Source: Micromonospora arida
GTDB lineage: Bacteria > Actinomycetota > Actinomycetes > Mycobacteriales > Micromonosporaceae
Reading direction: 5' to 3'
NCBI RefSeq assembly: GCF_003857035.1
Contig: NZ_QGSY01000087.1
Location: forward strand, 1 to 64,000
DNA: 64,000 bases
Shown: positions 32,997-41,548 of the stretch, piece after piece
Numbering within the stretch: the first letter of the stretch is position 1
How the letters are laid out: each line of letters starts with the position of its first letter
Position numbers and translations under genes: made by a program
The notes under the pieces: generated by a model
Database searches by the model: none
The model's input: the letters and a program-made list of their open reading frames with translations, nothing else
Told to the model about the DNA's origin: nothing

Positions 32997-34202
32997 TCAG
33001 ATCACGCCTCTCGACTGCAGGTCGGCGAGCTCGTCGGCGCTGAGGCCGAGCCGGTCGCCGTACACGGACTGGTTGTCGGCGCCGCGTGGACGCCCGGTCC
33101 ACGCGATGGCACCGGGTGTCGCGGACATTCGGTACAGCACATTGGGCATCCGTAGCGGACCGAGCACCGGATCCTCCACCGTGGTCACGGTGTCCAGGGC
33201 CTGGTACTGCGGGTCGGCGAAGACGTCGGCGATGTCGTAGATCGGGGCCACCGCAGCCTGGGCCGCCTCGAACTCGGCGACCACCTCGGCGAGATCCCGC
33301 TCGGCGACCCAGCCCCCGACGTAGCCGTCGAGCTCGTCGGCGTGCTGTGCTCGGGTGACGCCGTTGGCGAACCACGGTTCGTCGATCACCTCGGGGTGCC
33401 CGACGAGCCGCAGCACCCGTTCGGCGATGGCTTGGGCGCTGGTGGAGATCGCCACCCAGCGGCCGTCGCGGGTGCGGTAGGTGTTGCGCGGGGCGTTGTT
33501 GACCGACCGGTTGCCGCTGCGCTGCTGCACAGTGCCGAGCTGGTCGTACGCCATCGCCTGCATGCCGAGCACGGTGACCAGCGGCTCGATGATCGCCAGG
33601 TCGATGACCTGTCCGGGGCCGGTACCGGCGGGTCGCCCGGCGTCGCGGTGGTAGAGCGCTGTCATGACGGCCTGGGCGCAGGTGAGCGCGGCGATGCCGT
33701 CGGCGAGCCCGAACGGCGGCAGTGTGGGTGGAGCGTCCGGTTGACCGGTGATGGCCGCGAAGCCACTCATCGCCTCGGCCAGGGTGCCGAAGCCGGGCCG
33801 GTCACGGTACGGCCCGTGCTGGCCGAACGCGGTGACCCGGGCGACGACCAGCCCGGGGTTGTGCTCCTGCAGCGAATCCGGGGCCAGGCCCCAGCGCTCC
33901 AACGTGCCGGGCCGGAAGTTCTCGATCAGCACGTCGGCCTCGGCGAGCAACCGGCGGGCCAGCGCGGCGCCCGCGGGCCGGCCGAGGTCGAGCGTGACCG
34001 TCTGCTTGTTGCGGCCGAGCATGGTCCACCACAGCGGCACGCCGTCCTTGGCCGGGCCGTGGCCCCGCGCGGGGTCACCCTTGACCGGATGCTCGATCTT
34101 GATGACCTCGGCGCCGTAGTCGCCGAGGATGGTGGCGGCCAGGGGACCGGCGAAGAGCGTCGAGGCGTCCACCACCGTGATGCCGTTCAGTGCACCGGGC
34201 AC
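32997..34202 (-). CDS. CaiB/BaiF (class III) CoA-transferase
   Basis: The 401-residue protein begins with VVDASTLFAGPLAATILGDYGAEVIKIE in family style (DxxxxxAGPxxxxxLxDxGAEVIKIE). It has ENFRPGTLERWGL and the catalytic Asp in GPGQVIDLAIIEP. These enzymes move CoA between carboxylic acids. GTG 34202 has GGAGGT upstream. It is the first gene of a three-gene operon (CoA-transferase, cyclase, PrpD) that leaves the operator at 34263. Two more CoA-transferases occur at 41545 and 54535. Confidence 0.9.
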   Translation of the reverse strand: MPGALNGITVVDASTLFAGPLAATILGDYGAEVIKIEHPVKGDPARGHGPAKDGVPLWWTMLGRNKQTVTLDLGRPAGAALARRLLAEADVLIENFRPGTLERWGLAPDSLQEHNPGLVVARVTAFGQHGPYRDRPGFGTLAEAMSGFAAITGQPDAPPTLPPFGLADGIAALTCAQAVMTALYHRDAGRPAGTGPGQVIDLAIIEPLVTVLGMQAMAYDQLGTVQQRSGNRSVNNAPRNTYRTRDGRWVAISTSAQAIAERVLRLVGHPEVIDEPWFANGVTRAQHADELDGYVGGWVAERDLAEVVAEFEAAQAAVAPIYDIADVFADPQYQALDTVTTVEDPVLGPLRMPNVLYRMSATPGAIAWTGRPRGADNQSVYGDRLGLSADELADLQSRGVI

Positions 34203-34262
34203 GGGACCTCCACTGGGACCGACCGAGGTTGGGACGTCAATCTAACCGCCCTTTCTCAGCAA

Positions 34263-34289
34263 TGGAAACCCCGTTACATTGTCCGAAAC
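34263..34289. promoter_or_regulatory. Putative IclR operator between CoA-transferase and hydantoinase genes (site e)
   Basis: TGGAAACCCCGTTACA (34263-34278) matches the shared element; a second GAAAC lies at 34285-34289, again 20 bases downstream of the first, as at site d. Confidence 0.55.
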
Positions 34290-34312
34290 GCAGACGATGA
34301 AGGGGGTACGCG

Positions 34313-35734
34313 GTGGCGCGTTACGACCTGCTGGTCAAGGGCGGCATGCTGGTGCTGCCGTACGTGGGAACGGTCCGGGCTGATCTCGCCACCCGTGACG
34401 GCCGGATCGCCGCCATCGGGGCCGACCTCGACCCGGCCGACGCCGCCGAGGTGCTCGACGCCAACGCCAGGCTGGTCTTCCCCGGCGCGGTGGACGCGCA
34501 CTACCACCTGGGCATCTACCGGTCGCTCGCCGAGGACGCCGCCGAGGAGACCCGATCCTCCCTGGTCGGCGGGGCGACCACGGTGCTGTCCTACTTCCGG
34601 ACCGGGCAGCACTACCTCAACCGCACCGGCGCGTACGCCGACATCTTCCCGGAGGTGCTCGCGGCCGTGGGTGGGCGCGCCTACACCGACTACGGGTTCC
34701 ACCTCGCGCCGATGGACACCGCACAGGTCGGCGAGGTGCCCACACTGGTCGATGAGCATGGGGTGTCGTCGTTCAAGTACTACATGTTCTACAAGGGCTT
34801 CAACCTCAGCGCGGACTCCCGCGACGCCAAGTCCTTCACGATGAGCGACGAATACGACCTGGGGCACCTCTACCAGATCATGGAGGCGGTCGCGGCGGCC
34901 AACGGCCCGGACCGGCGCGTGTCGCTGTCGCTGCACTGCGAGCAGTCCGAGCTGATGCGGCTGTTCATCGACCGGGTCCGGGCGGCCGGTGACCCGCAGA
35001 CCCTCAAGGCATACTCCGACGCCCGCCCGCCGCTCACCGAGCGGGTCGCCATCGGCGAGGCCACCACCCTGGCTGGCGCCACCGGCTGCCCGGTCAACCT
35101 GCTGCACCTGTCGTCGGCCGACGCGCTGGACGCGGCCCGGGCGGCCCGCGCCGCGCTGCCCGGCGCCGACATCCGGGCCGAGGTCACACTGCACCATCTC
35201 TGCCTGTCCTACGACGCGCTGACCGGGCTGGGCGGCAAGGTGAACCCCCCGATCCGCACGGTGGCCGACACCGAGGCGCTGTGGGCCGGCGTGCTCGACG
35301 GTTCGGTCGACTGGGTGGCCTCCGACCACGCGTGCTGCACCGAGGAGCACAAGGGCGACGCGCTCTGGCCGGCCCTGCCCGGCTTCGGCGGCACCGCGCT
35401 GCTCTACCCGCTGCTGATCAGCGAGGGGATGCACAAGCGTGGGCTGTCGCCGGCCCGGATCGCGGAGCTTGCCTCGGCGAACCCCGCGCGGGCGTACGGC
35501 CTGTGGGGGCGCAAGGGCAACCTCGTGGTGGGCGCGGACGCCGACCTGGCGATCGTCGACCCTGACCTGGAGCGGGAGGTGACGACCGACCTGCTGCTGT
35601 CCGGGCAGGACCACTGTCCGTTCGAGGGGCGCAAGGTCCGCGGCTGGCCGGTCGCGACGGTGGTCCGCGGGCACGTCGCATACCGCGACGGCGCGGTCAC
35701 CGGAGTGCCGCAGGGAATGTACGTCACCCGCTAG
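34313..35734 (+). CDS. Dihydropyrimidinase/D-hydantoinase-like cyclic amidohydrolase
   Basis: The 473-residue zinc amidohydrolase has GAVDAHYHLG (His63, His65), the likely carboxylated lysine in SSFKYYMFYKG (Lys155), HC at His208, LHLSS (His265) and ASDHACC (Asp338): the full two-metal site. It resembles hydantoinase, allantoinase and cyclic imide hydrolases. Ring opening of a cyclic imide such as a maleimide gives a half-amide, which the amidase at 36879 could then hydrolyse. GTG 34313 follows AAGGGGG at 34299. It is a single-gene unit ended by a strong bidirectional terminator. Confidence 0.88.
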   Translation: MARYDLLVKGGMLVLPYVGTVRADLATRDGRIAAIGADLDPADAAEVLDANARLVFPGAVDAHYHLGIYRSLAEDAAEETRSSLVGGATTVLSYFRTGQHYLNRTGAYADIFPEVLAAVGGRAYTDYGFHLAPMDTAQVGEVPTLVDEHGVSSFKYYMFYKGFNLSADSRDAKSFTMSDEYDLGHLYQIMEAVAAANGPDRRVSLSLHCEQSELMRLFIDRVRAAGDPQTLKAYSDARPPLTERVAIGEATTLAGATGCPVNLLHLSSADALDAARAARAALPGADIRAEVTLHHLCLSYDALTGLGGKVNPPIRTVADTEALWAGVLDGSVDWVASDHACCTEEHKGDALWPALPGFGGTALLYPLLISEGMHKRGLSPARIAELASANPARAYGLWGRKGNLVVGADADLAIVDPDLEREVTTDLLLSGQDHCPFEGRKVRGWPVATVVRGHVAYRDGAVTGVPQGMYVTR

Positions 35735-35743
35735 GTGTGACCG

Positions 35744-35781
35744 GGGTGTGACGCGGCGGCGGTCGTGGCCGCGTCACACCC
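35744..35781. terminator. Bidirectional terminator between convergent hydantoinase and cupin genes
   Basis: A perfect 13-bp inverted repeat (35744-35756 with 35769-35781, GGGTGTGACGCGG and its complement) has a 12-base loop and lies between the two stop codons. Confidence 0.8.
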
Positions 35782-35788
35782 GTCGCCA

Positions 35789-36655
35789 TCACATCCCGTC
35801 GCCGGACCAGGGGCCGCGCGAACGGGACCGCACCGGCAGGGTGGAGATGACCGGCGCCTCGTCGTGCTCGTGGTAGTTGGTCGCCGTGCCGCCCCACTTG
35901 ACCCACTCATCGGTGGTGTACCAGTTGATCAGCTCGCCGTCCGATCGGATGATCCAGTCGATGTCGGTCTCGGCGACGAAGTGGCCGTGCTTCACCCCGG
36001 CCGGCCGGAAGCAGTAGGTGCCCTCGTCGATGTCGCCGAAGTTGTACGCCATCTTCCCGCCGAGCGTGTAGAACTCCTCGTAGCAGGGGTGGTGGGCCAG
36101 CCGGTGGTCGCTCCAGCCCTTGTGGGCCCGGATCAGGCGGGTGTAGAAGTTGGTCACCGGGTCGCGGTGCAGCAGCTTGATGTAGAGCGGGGTGATCGGC
36201 CCGACCGTCGGGGCGGCGGTCCACTCCATGTCGTTGGAATCCACCACCGTCACCTCGCCGACGGCGGTCTCCCACCGCGCTGACGCCGGGCTCCACTGTG
36301 CCTTCTCGACGTCGAAACCGCAGTCGCCGTACTCGCGCCAGTGCAGCACCGACGAGCCCTCGCGGATCTTGATCCAGTCCATCGGTACGCCCCTGGGCAC
36401 CTGAAGATAGCCGCCCGGGCCGATCTCCTGACCGCCGTAGATCAGCGAGCCGGACCGTACGAAGAACTCGGTGTCGGCGTGCGGCACGCCCGGCCCGCGC
36501 CCCCAGTCGCTGTCGAACCGCAACGCCAGGGAGGACGATCCGTCCTCCTCGTCTGTGGAGAGCCGGCGTTCGTGGACCCCGCCCTCGCCGTGCGGCAGCT
36601 CCCCGACGTGCCAGATGTAGTCATTCTCGTGAATCAGTTCCACGTGCGCTCGCAC
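35789..36655 (-). CDS. Two-cupin domain protein
   Basis: The 288-residue start was set at GTG 36655 because GAGGAG lies just upstream; longer readings run through the operator at 36788. Two cupin-like halves are visible: FFVRSGSLIYGGQEIGPGGY (about 60-80) and EEFYTLGGKMAYNFGDIDEG plus RPAGVKHGHFVAETD (about 185-225). The second half keeps an H-x-H pair that could bind metal. Cupins of this size act as dioxygenases, isomerases or ligand-binding proteins. It is transcribed away from the isochorismatase operon and shares its control region. Confidence 0.78.
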   Translation of the reverse strand: MRAHVELIHENDYIWHVGELPHGEGGVHERRLSTDEEDGSSSLALRFDSDWGRGPGVPHADTEFFVRSGSLIYGGQEIGPGGYLQVPRGVPMDWIKIREGSSVLHWREYGDCGFDVEKAQWSPASARWETAVGEVTVVDSNDMEWTAAPTVGPITPLYIKLLHRDPVTNFYTRLIRAHKGWSDHRLAHHPCYEEFYTLGGKMAYNFGDIDEGTYCFRPAGVKHGHFVAETDIDWIIRSDGELINWYTTDEWVKWGGTATNYHEHDEAPVISTLPVRSRSRGPWSGDGM

Positions 36656-36787
36656 CCGCTGCTCCTCACTTCGCGTTTCAGGGTCTTCCCGGCGGCGTTT
36701 GCGGGCGGCGCCCCCAGCCGGAGGTGCAGGGCGCCCGGCAGTCGGCGATGGTGAGATCGGCGCCGTCCGGGACCAGCATGGCTGCAA

Positions 36788-36804
36788 TGGAAACACTGTT
36801 TCCA
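36788..36804. promoter_or_regulatory. Best palindromic copy of the putative IclR operator (site b)
   Basis: TGGAAACACTGTTTCCA has perfect 8-base arms around one central base. It lies 133 bases before the cupin start and about 40 bases left of site c. Confidence 0.65.
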
Positions 36805-36843
36805 CGGGCACGGCAAGCCCGTCGTCCCGCAATGTTCCCCCTA

Positions 36844-36870
36844 GCGAAACGATGTATCCAGCGCATACGA
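36844..36870 (+). promoter_or_regulatory. Putative IclR operator overlapping the forward catabolic promoter (site c)
   Basis: CGAAAC-GAT-GTATCC lies at 36845-36859 within a 25-base match to site a. TACGAT at 36865-36870 would be the -10 box; the ATG at 36879 is then at or next to the transcription start, which suggests a leaderless mRNA. Confidence 0.6.
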
Positions 36871-36878
36871 TGCGTCGA

Positions 36879-37553
36879 ATGAATGGTGCCGAGTTGTCCG
36901 CCACCCCCGGCGGTACCGCGCGCGCTGGCAGGCTCGATGCCGACTACGCCGGTGCCGGGTTCGCCCGCCGGCTCGGCTGGGGCACCCGGCCCGCGCTCGT
37001 GCTGGTCGACCCCGTCGCCGCGTACGCCGTACCCTCGTCGCCGCTGTTCCTGGCCACCGCGGAGGCCGCGATGGCCGCGATGGCCGCGCTGGCTGCGGCG
37101 GCCCGCGCGGCCCGGGTTCCGGTGGCTTTCACCGCGGTGCGGTACGCCGACGAGTCCTGCGCCGAAGCGCCGCTGTTCGCCGCGAAGGTGCCGGCGCTGA
37201 CCGCGTTCGCCGCCGGCAACCCACTCGGCGACTTCCCGACCCAGGTCACGCCTGCCCCGGGCGATCACATCGTGTACAAGCACTACGCCAGCGCCTTCGC
37301 CGGAACCGCCCTGGCCGCCTGGCTCACCGCGGCCGGCGTCGACACGGTGGTGCTCGGCGGCTTCTCCACCAGCGGCTGCGTCCGCGCGTCGGCGGTGGAC
37401 GCTCTGCAACACGGGTTCCGCCCGATGGTGGTGCGCGAGGCGTGCGCCGACCGCGATCCCGGCCCGCACGAGGCCAACCTCTTCGACCTCGACGCCAAGT
37501 ATGCCGACGTGGTGCCGCTGGCCGACGCGGTCGCCCGGTTGGCCGACCACTGA
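36879..37553 (+). CDS. Isochorismatase-family cysteine amidase (maleamate/N-carbamoylsarcosine amidase-like)
   Basis: The 224-residue amidase has the triad Asp44 (LVDPV), Lys134 (VYKHYAS) and Cys167 (STSGCVRA). The ATG at 36879 was chosen over 36870 because the latter lies in the -10 box. The STSGCVRASAVDA block and the GPHEANLFDLDAKYADV ending place it with maleamate and N-carbamoylsarcosine amidases, not true isochorismatases. A close paralogue is at 49953. It starts the 12-gene forward operon and would turn a half-amide into a dicarboxylate plus ammonia. Confidence 0.87.
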   Translation: MNGAELSATPGGTARAGRLDADYAGAGFARRLGWGTRPALVLVDPVAAYAVPSSPLFLATAEAAMAAMAALAAAARAARVPVAFTAVRYADESCAEAPLFAAKVPALTAFAAGNPLGDFPTQVTPAPGDHIVYKHYASAFAGTALAAWLTAAGVDTVVLGGFSTSGCVRASAVDALQHGFRPMVVREACADRDPGPHEANLFDLDAKYADVVPLADAVARLADH

Positions 37554-37592
37554 CCGGACCCGTTCTCCCGACTTGAGTGGGCAGGAGCAGTC

Positions 37593-38390
37593 ATGCGTAA
37601 GGCAGTCATCACCGGCAGCACCAGGGGGATCGGCTTCGCGCTCGCCCGCGAGCTGCTCTCGCGGGGCCACTCCGTCGTCGTCTCGGGGCGCTCGCGGACG
37701 GCCGTGGACGACGCCGTCGCACGGCTGCGCCCACAGGCCGCCGCAGGTGCCGCCGTCCACGGGTTCGCCGTGGACGTCACCGACGTCGAGCAGGTCGAGC
37801 GGATGTGGAGCGCCGCGGTCGACGCGCTGGGCGGCGTCGACCTGTGGATCAACAACGCCGGTGTCGCCAACACCACCCGGCCGATCGTCGACACCACGCC
37901 GGAGGACGTCCGGACGATGGTCACCACGAACATGCTCGGCACCGTGTACGGGTCGCAGGTCGCCGTCCGCGGCATGCTCACCGCAGGCGGCGGCCAAGTC
38001 TTCAACGTGCTCGGCGGCGGCAGCGACGGCCGGATCCGCCCCGGGATGGGGGTCTACGCGGCCACCAAGCGCGGTCTGGACTCCTTCACCCGGGCACTGG
38101 CCAAGGAGGTCACCGGTACCGGCGTGCGGATCGGCCAGATCCGCCCCGGCATCCTCATCACCGAGGGGTGGCTGCGCGAGGCCGCCGTCGCGCCGGAGCA
38201 GGTGGCGCGGCAGCGCCGGCAGCTGAACATCCTCTGCGACCACGTCGACGACGTCGCGCCGTACCTGGTCGAGCGGATGCTGGCGAGCACCAGGAACGGC
38301 GACGCGATCGCGTGGCTCACCACCGGCCGGATGACCCGCAAGTTTCTCATTCCCGGCAAGCGGGACGTGCTCGCCCGCTACGGGCTCTGA
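37593..38390 (+). CDS. Short-chain reductase, NYC1/NOL-like paralogue
   Basis: The 265-residue SDR has TGSTRGIG (7-14), INNAG (86-90), GGGSDG with Ser144, Tyr155 and Lys159. It shares with the reductase at 12955 and with plant NYC1 the layout LWINNAG, RPI, QVFNVLGGGSDG, YAATKRGL and a C-terminal LNIL...NGDAIAWLTT segment. AGGAG precedes the ATG. It follows the amidase by 39 bases in the same direction and should be co-transcribed. Which of the two paralogues works on the pigment, if either does, cannot be told. Confidence 0.78.
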   Translation: MRKAVITGSTRGIGFALARELLSRGHSVVVSGRSRTAVDDAVARLRPQAAAGAAVHGFAVDVTDVEQVERMWSAAVDALGGVDLWINNAGVANTTRPIVDTTPEDVRTMVTTNMLGTVYGSQVAVRGMLTAGGGQVFNVLGGGSDGRIRPGMGVYAATKRGLDSFTRALAKEVTGTGVRIGQIRPGILITEGWLREAAVAPEQVARQRRQLNILCDHVDDVAPYLVERMLASTRNGDAIAWLTTGRMTRKFLIPGKRDVLARYGL

Positions 38391-38436
38391 CCGGGGCCGT
38401 CATGCACATCAATGACTCAGGGAAGGACGGCACCGG

Positions 38437-39978
38437 GTGAAGGGTGTGCAGCTCAACATGGCCGCCGGGATCCGCGAGTTCGGCCGGGCCACGCCGGGCC
38501 GGGTCGCGGTCGTCGACGGCGACCACACCGTGACGTTCGGCGCGCTCGACGAGCGCTCCAACCGGCTCGCGTCCGCGACGCTCGCGCACGGCGTCGCCCC
38601 CGGTGAGCGGATCGCGGTGCTGAGCAACAACCGCTACGAGTACTTCGAGATATCGGCGGCGATGGCCAAGGCCGGCATCCCGACCGTGCCGCTGAACACG
38701 AAGAACAACAGCTCGGACAACGCCTACATCCTCGCCCACTCCCGGGCGAGGGGGATCATCCTGGCCGACGAACTGGCCGGCAACGTCGACGGCCTGCTCG
38801 ACGACCTGCCGCTCGTGCTCAGCTTCGCCGGCGAGGTCGGCCAGCGGTACGAGACGTTCCTGGGACAGGGCCGCGCGGTCGATCCGCAGGTCCCCGTCGA
38901 CGAACTCGACCCGTTCTGCGTCACCTACACCTCCGGCACGACCGGGCGGCCCAAGGGCGTCCTGCTGACCCACCGGGGGCGGGTCCTCACCGCGTTCGGA
39001 GTCGGGCTGGACTACGGGCTCGGCCCCAACCGCAGCACGATCGCCGTCGCACCGATGTACCACGGCGCGGGGTTCGCGTTCGCCTACACCGCCCCGATGC
39101 TCGGCGGCTCGTGCAGCGTGCTGCCGACCTGGGATCCGGAGCGGCTGTTGGACCTGATGGCCTCCAGTCGCGCCTCCACGGTGTTCCTGGTGCCCACGCA
39201 CGCCCAGCACCTCCGCCGGTTCTGCGAGGAGCCGGCCGCCCGGTACGACCTGTCGGCGCTGCGGACGCTCTACTTCAACGCCGCCGCGTTGCCGGTCGCG
39301 CTGAAGGAGTGGGTGATCGCCGCGTTCCCCGGCGTCGACGTGCACGAGCTGTACGGCTCGACCGAGTGCTCCATCGTCACCAACCTGCGCCCCGAGTTCG
39401 CCCTGGAACGGGCCGGCAGTGTCGGGCATCCCTGGTTCTGGAACGAGATCCGGCTCAAGGACGACGACGGCAACGAGGTCTCCCCGGGTGAGCCCGGCGA
39501 GCTGTTCGCCCGCTCGCCTCTGCTGCTGGCCGGGTACCTCGACGACGAGGAGGCCACCCGGGCCGGATACGACGCCGACGGGTTCTTCTCCGTCGGCGAC
39601 GTGGCCGTGCGCGATGAGGAGGGCTTCATCACCATCTTCGACCGGAAGAACGACATGATCATCGCGGGCGGGGTCAACATCTTTCCGCGCGAGATCGAGG
39701 AGGTCATCGCCCGCCACCAGCCGGTCGACGAGGTCGCCGTCATCGGCGTGCCCGACGAGGTGTACGGCGAGCGCATCGCCGCGTTCGTGGTGGGCCGCCC
39801 GGGGACGCTGATCGACGTCGGAGCCCTGGAGGGCCACGTCCGGCAGCACGTGGCGCGCTACAAGGTGCCCCGCGAGTGGCACGTCGTCGACGCGTTGCCG
39901 CGCAACCCGAGCGGCAAGATCCTCAAGCGGATGATCCGCGACGGGTACCTCGCGCGTGGTCAGAAGGAGAGTGGCTGA
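38437..39978 (+). CDS. AMP-forming acyl-CoA synthetase
   Basis: The 513-residue ligase has the phosphate-binding loop TYTSGTTGRPKGV (about 165-177), ELYGSTECS, the D-G-F-F-S-V-G-D hinge region and the late lysine in NPSGKILKRM. The full ANL layout is present with no carrier or extra domains. It would activate a free carboxylate, for example a side-chain propionate, as the CoA ester for the beta-oxidation-type enzymes downstream. Start GTG 38437; its stop overlaps the next ATG (TGATG). Confidence 0.9.
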   Translation: MKGVQLNMAAGIREFGRATPGRVAVVDGDHTVTFGALDERSNRLASATLAHGVAPGERIAVLSNNRYEYFEISAAMAKAGIPTVPLNTKNNSSDNAYILAHSRARGIILADELAGNVDGLLDDLPLVLSFAGEVGQRYETFLGQGRAVDPQVPVDELDPFCVTYTSGTTGRPKGVLLTHRGRVLTAFGVGLDYGLGPNRSTIAVAPMYHGAGFAFAYTAPMLGGSCSVLPTWDPERLLDLMASSRASTVFLVPTHAQHLRRFCEEPAARYDLSALRTLYFNAAALPVALKEWVIAAFPGVDVHELYGSTECSIVTNLRPEFALERAGSVGHPWFWNEIRLKDDDGNEVSPGEPGELFARSPLLLAGYLDDEEATRAGYDADGFFSVGDVAVRDEEGFITIFDRKNDMIIAGGVNIFPREIEEVIARHQPVDEVAVIGVPDEVYGERIAAFVVGRPGTLIDVGALEGHVRQHVARYKVPREWHVVDALPRNPSGKILKRMIRDGYLARGQKESG

Positions 39979-40517
39979 TGGGGCTCAAGCAAGGCTGGAC
40001 CGGGCGGTTCTTCGAGGACTTCGAAATCGGAGATGTCTACCAGCACCCGCTGGGACGCACCGTCACGGAGACCGACAACACCTGGTTCACGCTGCTGACC
40101 ATGAATACCAACGAGATGCACTTCAACGCCGAGTACGCCGCACGGTCGGAGTTCGGCAAGCCGCTCGTGGTGTCGACGCTCACGGTGGCCATCGCGGTCG
40201 GGCAGAGCGTCACCGACCTGACCCAGAACGCGTTCGCGAACCTCGGCTGGGACGAGATCCGGATGACCCACCCGGTGTTCGCCGGTGACACGCTCTACAG
40301 CGAGTCACTCGTGCTGGAGAAGCGCGAGTCTGCGTCCCGCCCGCATGCCGGCATCGTCACGGTGCGCACCCGCACGCTGAACCAGCACGGCGACGAGGTC
40401 TGCTCCTTCAAGCGCACGTTCTATGTGTACCGCCGGGGTGCCGAACAGCTGCAAAACCTCTTCCCGGTGGGGAAGTCCCCACTCTCCCTCGACGGCGACA
40501 GCAAGGAAACGGCATGA
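39978..40517 (+). CDS. MaoC-like hydratase
   Basis: The 179-residue hot-dog protein opens RFFEDFEIGDVYQHPLGR. It has MNTNEMHFNAEYA, where an N-x-x-H replaces the common D-x-N-x-x-H hydratase motif, and SEFGKPLVVS. This form occurs in mesaconyl-CoA and related hydratases. With the CitE-like lyase at 29772 it would complete mesaconyl-CoA to methylmalyl-CoA to glyoxylate and propionyl-CoA. It is distinct from the MaoC pair at 45424/45921. Confidence 0.82.
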   Translation: MGLKQGWTGRFFEDFEIGDVYQHPLGRTVTETDNTWFTLLTMNTNEMHFNAEYAARSEFGKPLVVSTLTVAIAVGQSVTDLTQNAFANLGWDEIRMTHPVFAGDTLYSESLVLEKRESASRPHAGIVTVRTRTLNQHGDEVCSFKRTFYVYRRGAEQLQNLFPVGKSPLSLDGDSKETA

Positions 40518-41548
40518 GGCTCACGTACCAGCCGTGGGGGGAGACGCTCGCGGAGCTGGCCGACGCCGGGCGCCGGGCGGAACGCGCGGGCGCCGAGGTG
40601 CTGTGGGCCTCGGAGCTGCACCGGAGCGCGACCGGCACCGCCGCGGCCCTGGCCGGGGCGACGTCGACCGCACGGATCGGCACCTCGATCGTCCTGGCGT
40701 TCACCCGCAGCCCGATGATCACCGCGCTGGAAGCGCTCGACCTGGACGAGCTGTCCGGTGGCCGGTTCGTGATCGGCCTCGGCTCCGGGGTGCGCCGGCT
40801 CAACGAGCAATGGCACAACGTGCCGTTCGGCAAGCCGGTCGGTCACCTGCGCGAGACGGTCCACAACATCCGGCTGTTCTGGGACGCCTGCACCACCGGC
40901 GCCGAGATCCGTGCCGACGGCGAGTTCGAGCCGATGCACATCCGCGGTTACGAGCGGCCGTACCCCGTTCCGGAGCGGCCGATCCCGGTGTACCTGGCCG
41001 CGATGGGCCCGCTGATGACCCGGTTGGCCGGCGAGATCGGCGACGGCTGGATCAGCCACGAGCTGTGCTCACCGGGGTACCTGCGGGAGCACATCCTGCC
41101 CGACCTCACCCTCGGCATCGACCGCGCGGACGGCAAGACCCGCCACGACGTCGACGTCGTCGTCTCCGCGTGCTGCTCGGTGGCCGCCGACCCCGCGCTC
41201 GCCCGCCGCCGCGCCGCCGGTGTGGTCGGCTTCTACGCCACGGTCCGCACCTACGCCGACTTCTTCGCGTTCCACGGCCTCGCCGAGGACCAGCAGGCCG
41301 TCATCGACGCGTTCCGGGCCGGTGCCGGCGCGGACCACCTCGCGGGCAGCGTCAGCGACCGGATGGTCGACGCGCTCACCATGGCCGGCACCCGCGACGA
41401 CGTCGCCGCCCGGATCGCGGCCTATGACGGCATCGCCGACACCGTGAAGCTGAGCCCGCCGACCCACGGGCTGCCTGCCGTCGAGATCCGCGCGGCCCAG
41501 GACGAGATCATCGCGCTGATCGGCGAGCTGACGGGAGCGACCACGTGA
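40514..41548 (+). CDS. Luciferase-like (LLM) F420-dependent oxidoreductase
   Basis: The 344-residue protein starts at an ATG overlapping the previous stop. GAEVLWASELHRSATGTAAALAG in the first barrel strands, IGTSIVLAFTRSPMITALEALDLDELSGGRFVIGLGSGV and PIPVYLAAMGPLMTRLAGEIGDGW are the LLM blocks; GLGSGV is the flavin/F420 phosphate loop. F420 use is usual for such proteins in actinomycetes but FMN is possible. It could reduce an enoyl or imine intermediate. Confidence 0.87.
   Translation: MRLTYQPWGETLAELADAGRRAERAGAEVLWASELHRSATGTAAALAGATSTARIGTSIVLAFTRSPMITALEALDLDELSGGRFVIGLGSGVRRLNEQWHNVPFGKPVGHLRETVHNIRLFWDACTTGAEIRADGEFEPMHIRGYERPYPVPERPIPVYLAAMGPLMTRLAGEIGDGWISHELCSPGYLREHILPDLTLGIDRADGKTRHDVDVVVSACCSVAADPALARRRAAGVVGFYATVRTYADFFAFHGLAEDQQAVIDAFRAGAGADHLAGSVSDRMVDALTMAGTRDDVAARIAAYDGIADTVKLSPPTHGLPAVEIRAAQDEIIALIGELTGATT

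Noticed and set aside
11535-36655. Nicotinate (2,5-dihydroxypyridine) degradation cluster.
   Set aside because: Maleate isomerase and amidase fit, but no hydroxynicotinate hydroxylase, dihydroxypyridine dioxygenase or formylmaleamate deformylase is present.
20241-36868. Dispersed repeat or mobile-element end.
   Set aside because: The element is short, lies only in divergent promoter regions and varies like an operator.
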